Notes: generated by a model from the sequence alone, not told the origin. 18,365 bases of DNA from JBBRZF01 sp038236965 (GCA_038236965.1 JBBRZF010000056.1:1-18365); one strand, 5' to 3'; numbered from the stretch's first letter, positions 7,769 through 15,013 are shown. Program-made: numbers and translations.

Positions 7769-7954
7769 ATGGCCAAAACATCGTCAATAGCCAAGTCGAA
7801 CAAGAAGCCGAAGTTCTCTACGCAGCAGAAAAGCCGCTGCAAAATCTGCGGACGTCCCCGCGCGTACCTGCGCAAGTTCGGGCTCTGCCGTTTGTGCTTC
7901 CGCAGCCTCGCGTTGCGGGGCGAGATCCCCGGCGTCTGCAAATCGTCCTGGTAA
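7769..7954 (+). CDS. rpsN: 30S ribosomal protein S14, zinc-binding type Z
   Basis: S14 assembles late in the 30S head. This is the short 61-aa zinc form with C24-x2-C27 and C40-x2-C43 (SRCKICGRPRAYLRKFGLCRLCFR), as in Thermus and Bacillus RpsZ, and unlike the ~100-aa zinc-free form of E. coli. The C-terminus LALRGEIPGVCKSSW is typical. AAAAGGAAA precedes the ATG. Length and motif leave little doubt. Confidence 0.96.
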   Translation: MAKTSSIAKSNKKPKFSTQQKSRCKICGRPRAYLRKFGLCRLCFRSLALRGEIPGVCKSSW

Positions 7955-7962
7955 GAGTAGGA

Positions 7963-8077
7963 TCCGCCTTTATCGGGCGGAGGTAAGACTGGTAACGACG
8001 GCCTTTGGGCCGGTCAGCCAAGTGAGCTGACGCTAGTACGTCACCGCAGGTTCTTTCAAGGTGAGGCCCGGAAGGGC
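7963..8077 (+). other. Cluster of four hairpins in rpsN-rpsH spacer
   Basis: The 193-nt gap holds, in order: TCCGCC/GGCGGA (7963-7981); CGGCC/GGCCG with a TTTG loop (7999-8012); GTCAGC/GCTGAC with a 7-nt loop (8013-8031), directly abutting the previous one; and GCCC/GGGC with a GGAA loop (8066-8077). All are perfect and none has a T-tract. In E. coli the S8 repressor site is nearby, around rplE, but I cannot match that fold here. Confidence 0.55.
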
Positions 8078-8147
8078 TGATCCGATCGCGCTCCTCCAGT
8101 CATGGCGCGAGAAAGCAAACGGGCGACGATATCAGGAGAAACACAAA

Positions 8148-8546
8148 ATGAGTTTGACCGATCCGGTCGCAGACTTCCTAACTCGGATTCGCAATGCCAT
8201 CAACGCGCGTCACCAGAAGGTAGACGCTCCTGCTTCCAAGCTGAAGATGGAGATTGCCCGCATCCTGAAAGAGGAAGGCTATATCTCGAACTTCAAGTCC
8301 ACGGAAGAAGAAGGCAAGAAGATCATCCGCGTGTACCTGAAGTACAGCAACGACAACCAGGCCGCCATTTCTAACGTGAAGCGTGTATCGCGTCCGGGCT
8401 GCCGAGTGTATGTCGGCCACGGAGAGATTCCCCGCATTCTGGGTGGACTCGGCATCAACATCCTCACCACACCTAAGGGTGTGATGACGGGCCGCCAGGC
8501 GCGCAAAGAAGGCGTCGGCGGCGAAGTCCTTTGCGAGATCTACTAA
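8148..8546 (+). CDS. rpsH: 30S ribosomal protein S8
   Basis: S8 is a primary 16S rRNA binder and, in E. coli, the translational repressor of the spc operon. The 132-aa protein reads SLTDPVADFLTRIRNAI, then SKLKMEIARILKEEGYI, and ends GRQARKEGVGGEVLCEIY, all diagnostic. ATG 8148 is chosen because AGGAGA (8134-8139) precedes it at correct spacing; the frame is open about 29 codons further upstream, but that stretch is spacer and not S8-like. Confidence 0.96.
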   Translation: MSLTDPVADFLTRIRNAINARHQKVDAPASKLKMEIARILKEEGYISNFKSTEEEGKKIIRVYLKYSNDNQAAISNVKRVSRPGCRVYVGHGEIPRILGGLGINILTTPKGVMTGRQARKEGVGGEVLCEIY

Positions 8547-8632
8547 CGGCTAACCGCGGCGACGGGCTTCACCGCCCGCGCCGGTAAAGCAGACGAGCCG
8601 ATTCGCTTCAAGGAGCAACGGCCGGAAGCCCA

Positions 8633-8651
8633 CGACAGCCAGACGCTGTCG
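8633..8651 (+). other. Hairpin in rpsH-rplF spacer
   Basis: CGACAGC (8633-8639) and GCTGTCG (8645-8651) form a perfect 7-bp stem with a 5-nt loop, ending 5 nt before the GGAGAGAAGAG ribosome-binding tract of rplF. The rest of the 123-nt gap is GC-rich, with a weaker CGGGC/GCCCG pairing near its start. Confidence 0.5.
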
Positions 8652-8669
8652 CGGCGGAGAGAAGAGACA

Positions 8670-9209
8670 ATGTCAAGAATTGGTAAGAAACCGATCCCGC
8701 TTCCCAAAGGCGTCGCGTTCACCGTCGAAGGTCAGACCGTCACCGTGAAGGGCCCCAAGGGTACCGTTACCAACCATCTGCCGGCCGGCGTCGCGCTGGA
8801 ACAGCAGGATGGCAACCTCGTGATCACTCGCGAAAACGATTCCAAGGCCGCCGTCCACGGACTGGTTCGCGCCCTGGTCGCCAACGCCGTGCAGGGTGTT
8901 ACCACCGGTTGGACACGCGAGCTTGAGATCGTCGGTATCGGCTATCGTGCGGAACTCAAAGGCAAAGGCATTGTGGTGTTCACGCTTGGTTTTTCGCACC
9001 CCATCGAGTATCCCTTGCCCAGCGGAGTCGAGGTCACCATCGATCCCAAGCTGACGCGTTTGTCGCTGACCGGTATCGATCGCCAGAAGCTTGGCCAGGT
9101 CGCCGCCGAAATGCGTTCGTTGCGTCCGCCCGACCCTTACAAGAACAAGGGCGTGCGTTACTTCGGCGAGCGCTTGAAGAAGAAGGTCGGCAAGACTGGC
9201 GCGAAGTAG
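8670..9209 (+). CDS. rplF: 50S ribosomal protein L6
   Basis: L6 binds near the sarcin-ricin loop and factor-binding site. The 179-aa protein opens SRIGKKPIPLPKGV and has the tandem L6 repeats, with GIGYRAELKGKGIVVFTLGFSHP in the second and the signature RPPDPYKNKGVRYFGE with a KKKVGKTG basic end. GGAGAGAAGAG lies before the ATG. Length and motifs are standard. Confidence 0.96.
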   Translation: MSRIGKKPIPLPKGVAFTVEGQTVTVKGPKGTVTNHLPAGVALEQQDGNLVITRENDSKAAVHGLVRALVANAVQGVTTGWTRELEIVGIGYRAELKGKGIVVFTLGFSHPIEYPLPSGVEVTIDPKLTRLSLTGIDRQKLGQVAAEMRSLRPPDPYKNKGVRYFGERLKKKVGKTGAK

Positions 9210-9241
9210 TTCGCATTTAGCGGCTTAAAGGAATTTAACTG

Positions 9242-9292
9242 GGTGGCTCGGACGGGTTCAACGTCCCCACCTACCGGGTTCAGAACCCCCGG
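9242..9292 (+). other. Paired hairpins in rplF-rplR spacer
   Basis: GGTGG (9242-9246) with CCACC (9267-9271) and the inner GGACG (9250-9254) with CGTCC (9262-9266) make a bulged 10-bp stem. A second element, GGGTT (9276-9280) with AACCC (9284-9288), extends by CC/GG across a CC bulge to 9292. The word CTGGGTGGCTCGG at 9239-9251 matches 12 of 13 bases of the word at 1397-1409 before rplD. Confidence 0.5.
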
Positions 9293-9306
9293 AGAAATGA
9301 ACGAAC

Positions 9307-9684
9307 ATGATCACCAAGAACTCGAAGAATCAGACGCGCCAAGCGGTTCACAGCCGTATCCGCAAAAAGTTGAGCGGGACGGAAGTTCGTCCTCGCCTGA
9401 ACGTGTATCGCTCGGTGAACCACATCTACGCCCAGGTCATCGACGACCTCAAGGGTGCGACCGTGGTTGCGGCAAGCTCGTTGGAAACCGGCAAGGAAAA
9501 AGAAAGCAAGAAGCACATCACCGGTGGCAACGTCGCTTCCGCCAAGCAGGTCGGCAAATTGATCGCCGAGCGCGCCAAGGAGAAGGGCATCGTCAAGGTC
9601 GTATTCGACCGCGGCGGCTACCTGTATCACGGACGCGTCAAGGCGCTCGCCGATGCTGCTCGCGAAGCGGGACTGCAGTTCTAA
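9307..9684 (+). CDS. rplR: 50S ribosomal protein L18
   Basis: L18 carries 5S rRNA into the 50S with L5. The 125-aa sequence has SRIRKKLSGTEVRPRLNVYRSVNHIYAQVIDD near the N-terminus, GGNVASAKQVGKLIAERAKEKGI, and the terminal VVFDRGGYLYHGRVKALADAAREAGLQF, all canonical. The ATG follows GGAGAAA at about 10 nt. A second ATG at 9297 is out of frame. Confidence 0.96.
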   Translation: MITKNSKNQTRQAVHSRIRKKLSGTEVRPRLNVYRSVNHIYAQVIDDLKGATVVAASSLETGKEKESKKHITGGNVASAKQVGKLIAERAKEKGIVKVVFDRGGYLYHGRVKALADAAREAGLQF

Positions 9685-9711
9685 TTCGCGGGTAAGAAAG
9701 TTTTCGCATAC

Positions 9712-9737
9712 GGTGTCGGCAGAATGGTATCGACACC
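9712..9737 (+). other. Hairpin in rplR-rpsE spacer
   Basis: GGTGTCG (9712-9718) and CGACACC (9731-9737) form a perfect 7-bp stem with a 12-nt loop. The loop contains the in-frame ATG at 9724, which argues that this ATG is not the rpsE start; the AGGAGA ribosome-binding site begins immediately after the stem. Confidence 0.55.
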
Positions 9738-9753
9738 AGGAGAATCGACGGTA

Positions 9754-10266
9754 ATGGCAATCGTGAAAAAGAAACTCGACGCCGGTCAGTACAACTTGAA
9801 AGATCAGGTTGTGAACATCAACCGCGTCACGAAAGTCGTCAAGGGCGGCAAGAACATGTCGTTCGCGGCGTTGGTCGTGGTCGGCGACCCGGCAACGGGA
9901 GTCGTCGGATACGGTTCCGGCAAGGCGAAGGAAGTTCCGCAGGCGATCCGCAAGGGCATCGAAGCGGCCAAAAAGAACTTGATGAAAGTGAACCTGACCC
10001 AGACCAGCATTCCCCACATCGTCCTCGGCCGTTACGGCTCCGGCATGGTGCTGTTGAAGCCGGCTCCGGAAGGTACTGGCGTCATTGCCGGCGGCGCCGT
10101 TCGCGCCGTCATGACTTCGGTCGGTATCCAGAATGTGCTGACCAAGTCCATCGGCACAACCAACCCGCACAACGTGATCAAAGCGACGTTCGATGCGTTG
10201 AAGAAACTCCGCGACCGCAACGAAGTTGCAGCGGCACGCGGCAAGTCTGTTGAGGAGCTCGGGTAA
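9754..10266 (+). CDS. rpsE: 30S ribosomal protein S5
   Basis: S5 helps form the mRNA entry channel and influences decoding accuracy. It has the S5 double-stranded-RNA-binding fold (VVNINRVTKVVKGGKNMSFAALVVVGD) followed by GYGSGKAKEVPQAIRKGIEAAKKN and the C-terminal GTGVIAGGAVRAVMTSVGI domain. I start at 9754 (170 aa, normal for S5) because AGGAGA (9738-9743) precedes it; an ATG ten codons earlier sits in a hairpin loop. The stop overlaps the rpmD start by one base (TAATG). Confidence 0.95.
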   Translation: MAIVKKKLDAGQYNLKDQVVNINRVTKVVKGGKNMSFAALVVVGDPATGVVGYGSGKAKEVPQAIRKGIEAAKKNLMKVNLTQTSIPHIVLGRYGSGMVLLKPAPEGTGVIAGGAVRAVMTSVGIQNVLTKSIGTTNPHNVIKATFDALKKLRDRNEVAAARGKSVEELG

Positions 10267-10499
10267 TGCCACGCAAACGTACCAAGATTGATAAAGTGCA
10301 GGCGCCTGCCGGGACCATGATGAAGTTGAAGTGGGTTCGCTCGGCGATTTGCACCCCGATAACGCATAAGAAGGTCATCAAGGGCCTGGGATTCACCCGG
10401 CTCTACCAGGTGATCGAGCGCGAAGACACGCTCTCGATCCGCGGCATGGTAGCCAAAGTGCCTCACCTGGTCACGATCCTCGATCCTGCGTCGAAGTAA
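10266..10499 (+). CDS. rpmD: 50S ribosomal protein L30
   Basis: L30 is a small 50S surface protein. The core, KLKWVRSAICTPITHKKVIKGLGF then YQVIEREDTLSIRGMVAKVPHLV (about residues 20-71), matches the family. It is 77 aa against about 60, because of a basic N-terminal leader of about 17 residues. An internal ATG at 10317 would give a classical-length L30, but the one-base overlap with rpsE favours the first ATG. Coupled to rpsE. Confidence 0.93.
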   Translation: MPRKRTKIDKVQAPAGTMMKLKWVRSAICTPITHKKVIKGLGFTRLYQVIEREDTLSIRGMVAKVPHLVTILDPASK

Positions 10500-10535
10500 A
10501 TAAGCGAGTCGGCCCGTTCCCGGCCGGCATTAGCA

Positions 10536-10576
10536 CCCGCAGTATCTGCGGGAGCCACACGGTCATCCGCTGTGGC
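10536..10576 (+). other. Two hairpins in rpmD-rplO spacer
   Basis: CCCGCAG (10536-10542) and CTGCGGG (10546-10552) pair perfectly around TAT. Next to it, GCCACACGG (10554-10562) pairs with CCG plus TGTGGC (10567-10576) across one bulged C, with a TCAT loop. The second stem ends at the rplO Shine-Dalgarno (AAGGA, 10577-10581). Confidence 0.55.
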
Positions 10577-10589
10577 AAGGAATGACTCA

Positions 10590-11030
10590 ATGAATCTTTC
10601 TACCGTTCGTGCACCTCGCAAGGCCTCAGAGAAGAAGAAGCGTGTAGGTCGCGGCATGGGCTCCGGCCTCGGCAAGACCTCCGGTCGCGGCCATGACGGC
10701 CAGCGCTCGCGCTCCGGTTCGCGCATGATGCGCGGTTTCGAAGGCGGCCAGATGCCCTTGCATCGCCGTATGCCGAAGCGCGGCTTTGTCAATATCTTCA
10801 AAAAGGAATACACCATCGTCAACCTCAACCGCCTCGCCGAACTGGGCGAGACCGAGATCACGCCGGAAGTGTTACGTAATGCTGGCGTTATGAAGGGTAA
10901 GGGCGGTATGGTGAAGATTCTCGGCGTGGGCGAACTGACCACGGCCATCACGGTACATGCGCACAAGTTCTCCGATACGGCGAAACAGAAGATCGAAGCT
11001 GCCGGCGGCAAGGCCGAAGTGATCGCCTAA
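10590..11030 (+). CDS. rplO: 50S ribosomal protein L15
   Basis: L15 is a late 50S assembly protein threading through 23S rRNA. The 146-aa protein shows the basic Gly-rich N-terminus (KKRVGRGMGSGLGKTSGRGHDGQRSRSG, residues about 17-44), GGQMPLHRRMPKRGF, and the C-terminal VHAHKFSDTAKQKIEAAGG segment. ATG 10590 is preferred over the in-frame GTG at 10572 because AAGGA lies 8 nt upstream and the family opens with a short MNL-type N-terminus. Confidence 0.95.
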   Translation: MNLSTVRAPRKASEKKKRVGRGMGSGLGKTSGRGHDGQRSRSGSRMMRGFEGGQMPLHRRMPKRGFVNIFKKEYTIVNLNRLAELGETEITPEVLRNAGVMKGKGGMVKILGVGELTTAITVHAHKFSDTAKQKIEAAGGKAEVIA

Positions 11031-11131
11031 ATACCTGCAAACGCCTCGGCGTTCGCGGGCATAGCAAAAGGACGCTGACCAAAGGTCGCGCCCAGCGCCG
11101 GTTCTGAAGGACCGGCCAAGACAGAGGCCCT

Positions 11132-12535
11132 ATGTTCGAAAAACTCGCGAACATCTTCCGCATCCCGGATCTGCGCAAGCGAATCCTGTTCACGCTCGGC
11201 ATGCTGGCGGTGTATCGCCTTGGCGGCCACATCCCCACGCCCGGCATCAACTCCGATCTCCTTCAGCAGTTCTTCGAACAGAACCGGGGCTCGTTCCTCG
11301 GCTTCGTCGATCTGTTCAGCGGCGGACAACTTCGCCGTCTTACCATCTTCGCGCTCGGCATCATGCCGTACATCACCGCGTCGATCATCTTGCAGTTGCT
11401 GACCGTGGTCTATGAGCCGCTCGCCCGCCTCCAGAAGGAAGGCGAACTCGGCCGTAAGAAGATCACCCAGTGGACGCGCTACCTGACCGTCCTCCTCAGC
11501 GCCCTGCAGTCGTTCGGCATCGCGATGACTCTGGAACGCCAGACCATGGGCGGCGGCACCGCGTTCGTCACCAATCCCGGCGTCGGCTTCATCTTGATGA
11601 CCATGCTCACGCTGACCACCGGCTCGGCCTTCATCATGTGGCTCGGCGAACAGATCACCGAACGCGGTATCGGCAACGGTATGTCGCTGCTGATCTTCGC
11701 CGGAATCGTCGTCGGCCTGCCGCGCGCCGTATTCGATCTCGCGGAAAAGATCCGAACCAACGCCTGGGGTGGCTTTACTCTGCCCGCCATGATCATCCTT
11801 ATCGGTGTCATGCTGGCGGTAGTAGCCTTCATCGTTTACGTGGAACGAAGCGAACGCCGCATCCCCGTGCAATATGCCAAGCGCGTCGTCGGTCGCAAGG
11901 TGATGGGCGGTCAGTCAACCCATCTGCCTCTTCGAGTCAACTCCGGCGGCGTTATGCCGGTCATTTTCGCCAGCTCCGTCCTTACCCTGCCCCAGACATT
12001 GGGCGCATTCCTTAAAGGTAAGAACGCGAATGTCGATAAGTTGCTTGAGTCCCTGAACTGGGGCGAGCCGCTTTATACGTTGCTGTACTGTGTCGGCATC
12101 GTCTTCTTCGCGTACTTCTACGTGTCCATCGTCTTCAACCCGACCGAGGTTGCCGACAACATGCGTAAGTACGGAGGCTTTATTCCTGGCATCCGCCCGG
12201 GCAGACGTACCAGCGACCACATCAACGAGATCCTTACCAGGATCACGCTAGTAGGCGCCGCGTACCTCATCATAATTTCGATGATTCCCGAATGGATGAT
12301 CGCTGGAATCCGTCTCAACCACTTGCCCGGATTCCTGGGCGGATGGTTCGAACATCTTCCGACATGGGTCACAAACGGTCTCGGCGTAAACTTCTACTTT
12401 GGCGGAACTTCGCTGCTGATCGTGGTTGGTGTAGCCATGGACACGGTCAATCAAGTAGAGTCGCAGTTGATCATGCGCCACTACGAAGGCTTTACGCCTC
12501 GTAGCGGAAGGATCCGCGGCCGGAGAACTTGGTAA
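11132..12535 (+). CDS. secY: Protein translocase subunit SecY
   Basis: SecY is the channel subunit of the SecYEG translocon in the inner membrane. The 467-aa protein opens IFRIPDLRKRILFTLGMLAVYRLG (TM1), has the plug-side LFSGGQLRRLTIFALGIMPYITASIILQLL (about 61-90), the ITERGIGNGMSLLIFAGI motif (about 175-192), the cytosolic RRIPVQYAKRVVG loop (about 242-254) and GGFIPGIRPG (about 348-357). About ten hydrophobic segments fit the family. Residues about 390-419 enlarge the external loop before TM10, compared with E. coli. The ribosome-binding site is weak (AGAGG, 4 nt from the ATG). Lies after rplO as usual. Confidence 0.96.
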   Translation: MFEKLANIFRIPDLRKRILFTLGMLAVYRLGGHIPTPGINSDLLQQFFEQNRGSFLGFVDLFSGGQLRRLTIFALGIMPYITASIILQLLTVVYEPLARLQKEGELGRKKITQWTRYLTVLLSALQSFGIAMTLERQTMGGGTAFVTNPGVGFILMTMLTLTTGSAFIMWLGEQITERGIGNGMSLLIFAGIVVGLPRAVFDLAEKIRTNAWGGFTLPAMIILIGVMLAVVAFIVYVERSERRIPVQYAKRVVGRKVMGGQSTHLPLRVNSGGVMPVIFASSVLTLPQTLGAFLKGKNANVDKLLESLNWGEPLYTLLYCVGIVFFAYFYVSIVFNPTEVADNMRKYGGFIPGIRPGRRTSDHINEILTRITLVGAAYLIIISMIPEWMIAGIRLNHLPGFLGGWFEHLPTWVTNGLGVNFYFGGTSLLIVVGVAMDTVNQVESQLIMRHYEGFTPRSGRIRGRRTW

Positions 12536-12546
12536 TTCCGGTCTCG

Positions 12547-12571
12547 ATGCGGCCAGCAAGCGGCGCCGCAT
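12547..12571 (+). other. Hairpin in secY-adk spacer
   Basis: ATGCGGC (12547-12553) and GCCGCAT (12565-12571) pair perfectly with an 11-nt loop, shortly after the secY stop. There is no T-tract, so adk is probably read through from secY. Confidence 0.45.
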
Positions 12572-12625
12572 GCAAGGGGTCTCATAGGGTTCTAGCAGCA
12601 AATGCTTAGCTCCCGGAGGCAATGC

Positions 12626-13357
12626 ATGGAAGCTCCAGCCACATATGTGGCCGACGCATCTAGGAACGAAAAGACTGTGGGTCTGGTGATTTTGTTTGGC
12701 CCGCCAGGAGCGGGCAAAGGAACACAGGCCAAGCGGTTAGCAGAGATTTACGCTATTCCGCAGATTTCGACCGGCGATATCCTTCGCGAGAACGTTGCGC
12801 GGGGGACCGAGCTGGGGAAAAAGGCCAAAAGCATCATGGAGCACGGCGACCTGGTCCCTGATCAGCTCGTCTGCGATATGGTCAGCGAGCGGCTTAAGAG
12901 TGCGGATTGCAATCGGGGATGTATCCTCGATGGCTTCCCACGAACCGTCACCCAGGCCGAAAGGCTCGACATATGGATTGACGGGAAGTTCTTTGACAAT
13001 GAGCGGGCACGTACGTTGCCGCCGATTGTGATACAGGTAAAAGTCGAGTATAATTCTTTATTGCAACGGCTTACCGGACGTCGTACTTGTCCCACCTGCG
13101 GACGGATCTACAACGTTCATTTTCAGCCTCCGACGATCGCTGGCATCTGTGATGGCGACCGGTCTAAGCTCGAAATGCGTCCTGACGATGCAGAGGATGT
13201 CATTGCCGAGCGACTGAAAGCCTACGACAACCAGACGCTTCCGTTGGCGGATTACTACCGCAAAAGCGGTCGGCTGCTTGAAATCGATGGCGATCAACCG
13301 GTGGATCAGGTGACTGCGGCAATGCTGAAAGCGATAGAGAATGGCCATAGTTTGTAA
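12626..13357 (+). CDS. adk: Adenylate kinase, zinc-lid form
   Basis: Catalyses ATP + AMP to 2 ADP in the cytosol. From the ATG at 12626 (243 aa) the P-loop is G25-PPGAGKGT-33, the AMP-binding ISTGDILR follows at 47-54, and the DGFPRT segment is at 102-107. The long-form LID carries C155-x2-C158, then C175 and D178, the same Cys/Cys/Cys/Asp spacing as the zinc site of Bacillus stearothermophilus Adk. The start is uncertain: GGAGG (12615-12619) supports 12626, but the family usually begins at the GLVILFGPPG strand, which matches a GTG at 12677 with AGGAA upstream. The 3' end overlaps map by 17 nt. Confidence 0.95.
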   Translation: MEAPATYVADASRNEKTVGLVILFGPPGAGKGTQAKRLAEIYAIPQISTGDILRENVARGTELGKKAKSIMEHGDLVPDQLVCDMVSERLKSADCNRGCILDGFPRTVTQAERLDIWIDGKFFDNERARTLPPIVIQVKVEYNSLLQRLTGRRTCPTCGRIYNVHFQPPTIAGICDGDRSKLEMRPDDAEDVIAERLKAYDNQTLPLADYYRKSGRLLEIDGDQPVDQVTAAMLKAIENGHSL

Positions 13358-14093
13358 ATCCCCTGGGGAAATAGAGAAAATGCGCCGAAGTGGGCGCATC
13401 GTTCGCCAGGTACTCGAATCGGTCCGGGCAATGGTTGCTCCGGGACTGAGCACAATGGATCTGGAACGAGCTGCGGAAAAGAAGATTCGCGAGCTCGGCG
13501 CCAAGCCGGCATTCAAGGGCTATTACGATTACCCTTGCGTGCTTTGCACCTCGATCAATCAGGAAGTGGTGCATGGCATCCCTTCCGAGAAACGGGTGCT
13601 GGCCGTCGGAGATATCGTCTCCATCGACTGCGGTGTGGTGCTGGACGGCTACTACGGCGATTCAGCTATCACGGTTCCTGTCGGCGAAGAACTTTCGCCG
13701 GAGCTGAAAAAGCTCGTCGAGGTGACGGAGAAGTCGCTCTACAAGGGAATCGAGGCTGCCCGCCTCGGGAACACCATAGGCGACATCGGCGCAGCGGTGC
13801 AGCAATACGTGGAAGCGAACGGTTTCAGCGTAGTGCGCGAGTTTGTTGGACATGGGATTGGAACACGTTTGCACGAAGATCCCCAGGTTCCGAATTACGG
13901 CGTAGCCGGACAAGGGACTAAACTTCGGGAAGGCTTGGTCCTTGCGATCGAACCAATGGTGAATGCCGGCGGTTCGGGCGTAAGGGTGTTAGAGGATAAA
14001 TGGACGGCCGTCACCGAAGACGGGCGTCCCAGTGCGCATTTTGAGCACTGTGTGGCGGTGACCAAGGACGGCCCGGTCATATTAACGGAATAG
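13341..14093 (+). CDS. map: Methionine aminopeptidase, type I
   Basis: Removes the initiator Met from nascent proteins using a two-metal site. In this 250-aa sequence the five ligands are all present: D96 and D107 (IDCGVVLDGYYGD), H171 (GHGIGTRLHEDPQVPNYG), E204 (IEPMVNAG) and E235 (HFEHCVAVT); the substrate-binding H78 (VVHGIP) is also there. There is no N-terminal zinc-finger extension, so it is the type Ia form. It begins inside adk (17-nt overlap), implying coupling. The association adk-map-infA after secY is widespread in bacteria. Confidence 0.97.
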   Translation: MAIVCKSPGEIEKMRRSGRIVRQVLESVRAMVAPGLSTMDLERAAEKKIRELGAKPAFKGYYDYPCVLCTSINQEVVHGIPSEKRVLAVGDIVSIDCGVVLDGYYGDSAITVPVGEELSPELKKLVEVTEKSLYKGIEAARLGNTIGDIGAAVQQYVEANGFSVVREFVGHGIGTRLHEDPQVPNYGVAGQGTKLREGLVLAIEPMVNAGGSGVRVLEDKWTAVTEDGRPSAHFEHCVAVTKDGPVILTE

Positions 14094-14100
14094 ATACAAG

Positions 14101-14116
14101 CGGCTCGTGAGAGCCG
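14101..14116 (+). other. Hairpin in map-infA spacer
   Basis: CGGCTC (14101-14106) and GAGCCG (14111-14116) pair perfectly around GTGA, a GNRA-type tetraloop. It is followed by GGAAAATGG, not by T residues. Confidence 0.45.
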
Positions 14117-14156
14117 GGAAAATGGAAGCTGAACATCAGCTGACAATTGGGGTTGA

Positions 14157-14375
14157 ATGAGTAAGGAAGACGCGATTGAAGTAATGGCAGTGGTGATTGA
14201 GCCTCTGCCCAATGCGATGTTCAAGGTCGAGCTGGAAAACAAGCACCGAGTTCTGGCGCACGTGTCCGGCAAAATGCGCAAGAACTTCATTCGTATCCTT
14301 CCGGGCGACAGGGTTGCCGTCGAGCTCTCGCCTTACGATCTCACCCGGGGTCGTATCGTTTATCGATATAAATAG
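14157..14375 (+). CDS. infA: Translation initiation factor IF-1
   Basis: IF-1 occupies the A site during 30S initiation. At 72 aa it is exactly the family length, a single S1-type OB fold: SKEDAIEVMAVVIEPLPNAMFKVELENKHRVLAHVSGKMRKNFIRILPGDRVAVELSPYDLTRGRIVYRYK, of which VLAHVSGKMRKNFIRI and PYDLTRGRI are hallmark segments. The Shine-Dalgarno is weak (GGGGTTG). It sits between map and rpmJ as in many bacteria. Confidence 0.96.
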   Translation: MSKEDAIEVMAVVIEPLPNAMFKVELENKHRVLAHVSGKMRKNFIRILPGDRVAVELSPYDLTRGRIVYRYK

Positions 14376-14386
14376 AGTTTCACCTG

Positions 14387-14428
14387 CAGTTCTTGGCAAG
14401 CTGAGAACTGACTACTGAGAACTGAGAA
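14387..14428 (+). repeat. Heptanucleotide array CTGAGAA and matching hairpin before rpmJ
   Basis: Four consecutive 7-nt units start at 14401, 14408, 14415 and 14422; three are CTGAGAA and one is CTGACTA. The first two can also pair upstream: CAGTTCT (14387-14393) with AGAACTG (14404-14410), 7 bp, 10-nt loop. The array ends 5 nt before the rpmJ ATG and leaves no evident Shine-Dalgarno. Confidence 0.65.
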
Positions 14429-14433
14429 TTGTT

Positions 14434-14547
14434 ATGAAGGTACGGGCTTCGGTTAAGAAAATTTGTGACAAGTGCAAGGTCATCCGCCGCCACGGTGTGG
14501 TACGAGTGATTTGCGAGAATTCCAAGCACAAGCAGCGCCAGGGATAA
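14434..14547 (+). CDS. rpmJ: 50S ribosomal protein L36, zinc form
   Basis: L36 is the smallest 50S protein, stabilising 23S rRNA. This 37-codon gene encodes MKVRASVKKICDKCKVIRRH followed by GVVRVICENSKHKQRQG and TAA. The zinc ligands C11, C14, C27 and H32 are all present (C-x2-C-x12-C-x4-H), so it is the C+ form. It sits between infA and rpsM, the standard place. Initiation signal is poor because a heptamer array occupies the upstream region. Confidence 0.96.
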   Translation: MKVRASVKKICDKCKVIRRHGVVRVICENSKHKQRQG

Positions 14548-14572
14548 GCTGCCCCATCGTGACGCAGTTGTA

Positions 14573-14590
14573 CGTTCCGGTAACGGAACG
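14573..14590 (+). other. Hairpin in rpmJ-rpsM spacer
   Basis: CGTTCCG (14573-14579) and CGGAACG (14584-14590) form a perfect 7-bp stem with a GTAA (GNRA-type) tetraloop. The rpsM ribosome-binding site (GAGGAG) follows about 25 nt later. Confidence 0.55.
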
Positions 14591-14629
14591 GGCATCGCAG
14601 AGCAAGGGAACCCCGAGGAGTAGGACTAC

Positions 14630-15013
14630 ATGGCACGTATTGCAGGTGTCGATCTGCCGCGCAACAAGCAGGCACGGATCGCGCTGACTTACATCTACGG
14701 TATCGGACAGCCGCGCGCGTTGAAGATCCTCGCGTCGGCCAATGTCGAAGCGATCAAAAAGATCCAGGACCTCGACGAAGACGAAGTCAATCGTATTCGC
14801 CAGGTCATCGAAGCGGAAACAACCGTCGAAGGCGATCTCCGCAAAGACATTTCGATGCACATCAAGCGGTTGATCGAAATCGGATCGTATCGCGGAAATC
14901 GTCATCGTCGCAGCTTGCCTGTCCGCGGACAGCGCACGCACACCAATGCTCGTACCCGTAAGGGTCCGCGCAAGGGCACGGTGGCTAACAAGAAAAAGGC
15001 GACCGCGAAATAA
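14630..15013 (+). CDS. rpsM: 30S ribosomal protein S13
   Basis: S13 is in the 30S head, contacting S19, the P-site tRNA and 50S bridges. The 127-aa protein starts ARIAGVDLPRNKQARIALTYIYGIG, has the helix-hairpin-helix portion and SYRGNRHRRSLPVRGQRTHTNARTRKGPRK, the signature C-terminus. A short Lys/Ala tail follows. First gene of the alpha block; in E. coli S4 represses from here, but the pseudoknot cannot be judged by eye. Confidence 0.96.
   Translation: MARIAGVDLPRNKQARIALTYIYGIGQPRALKILASANVEAIKKIQDLDEDEVNRIRQVIEAETTVEGDLRKDISMHIKRLIEIGSYRGNRHRRSLPVRGQRTHTNARTRKGPRKGTVANKKKATAK

Noticed and set aside
8061..8147. Upstream in-frame extension of rpsH
   Set aside because: Lies in the spacer hairpins; ATG 8148 has AGGAGA and matches the family start.
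9280..10272. 330-codon minus-strand frame opposite rplR and rpsE
   Set aside because: Antisense shadow of two conserved genes.
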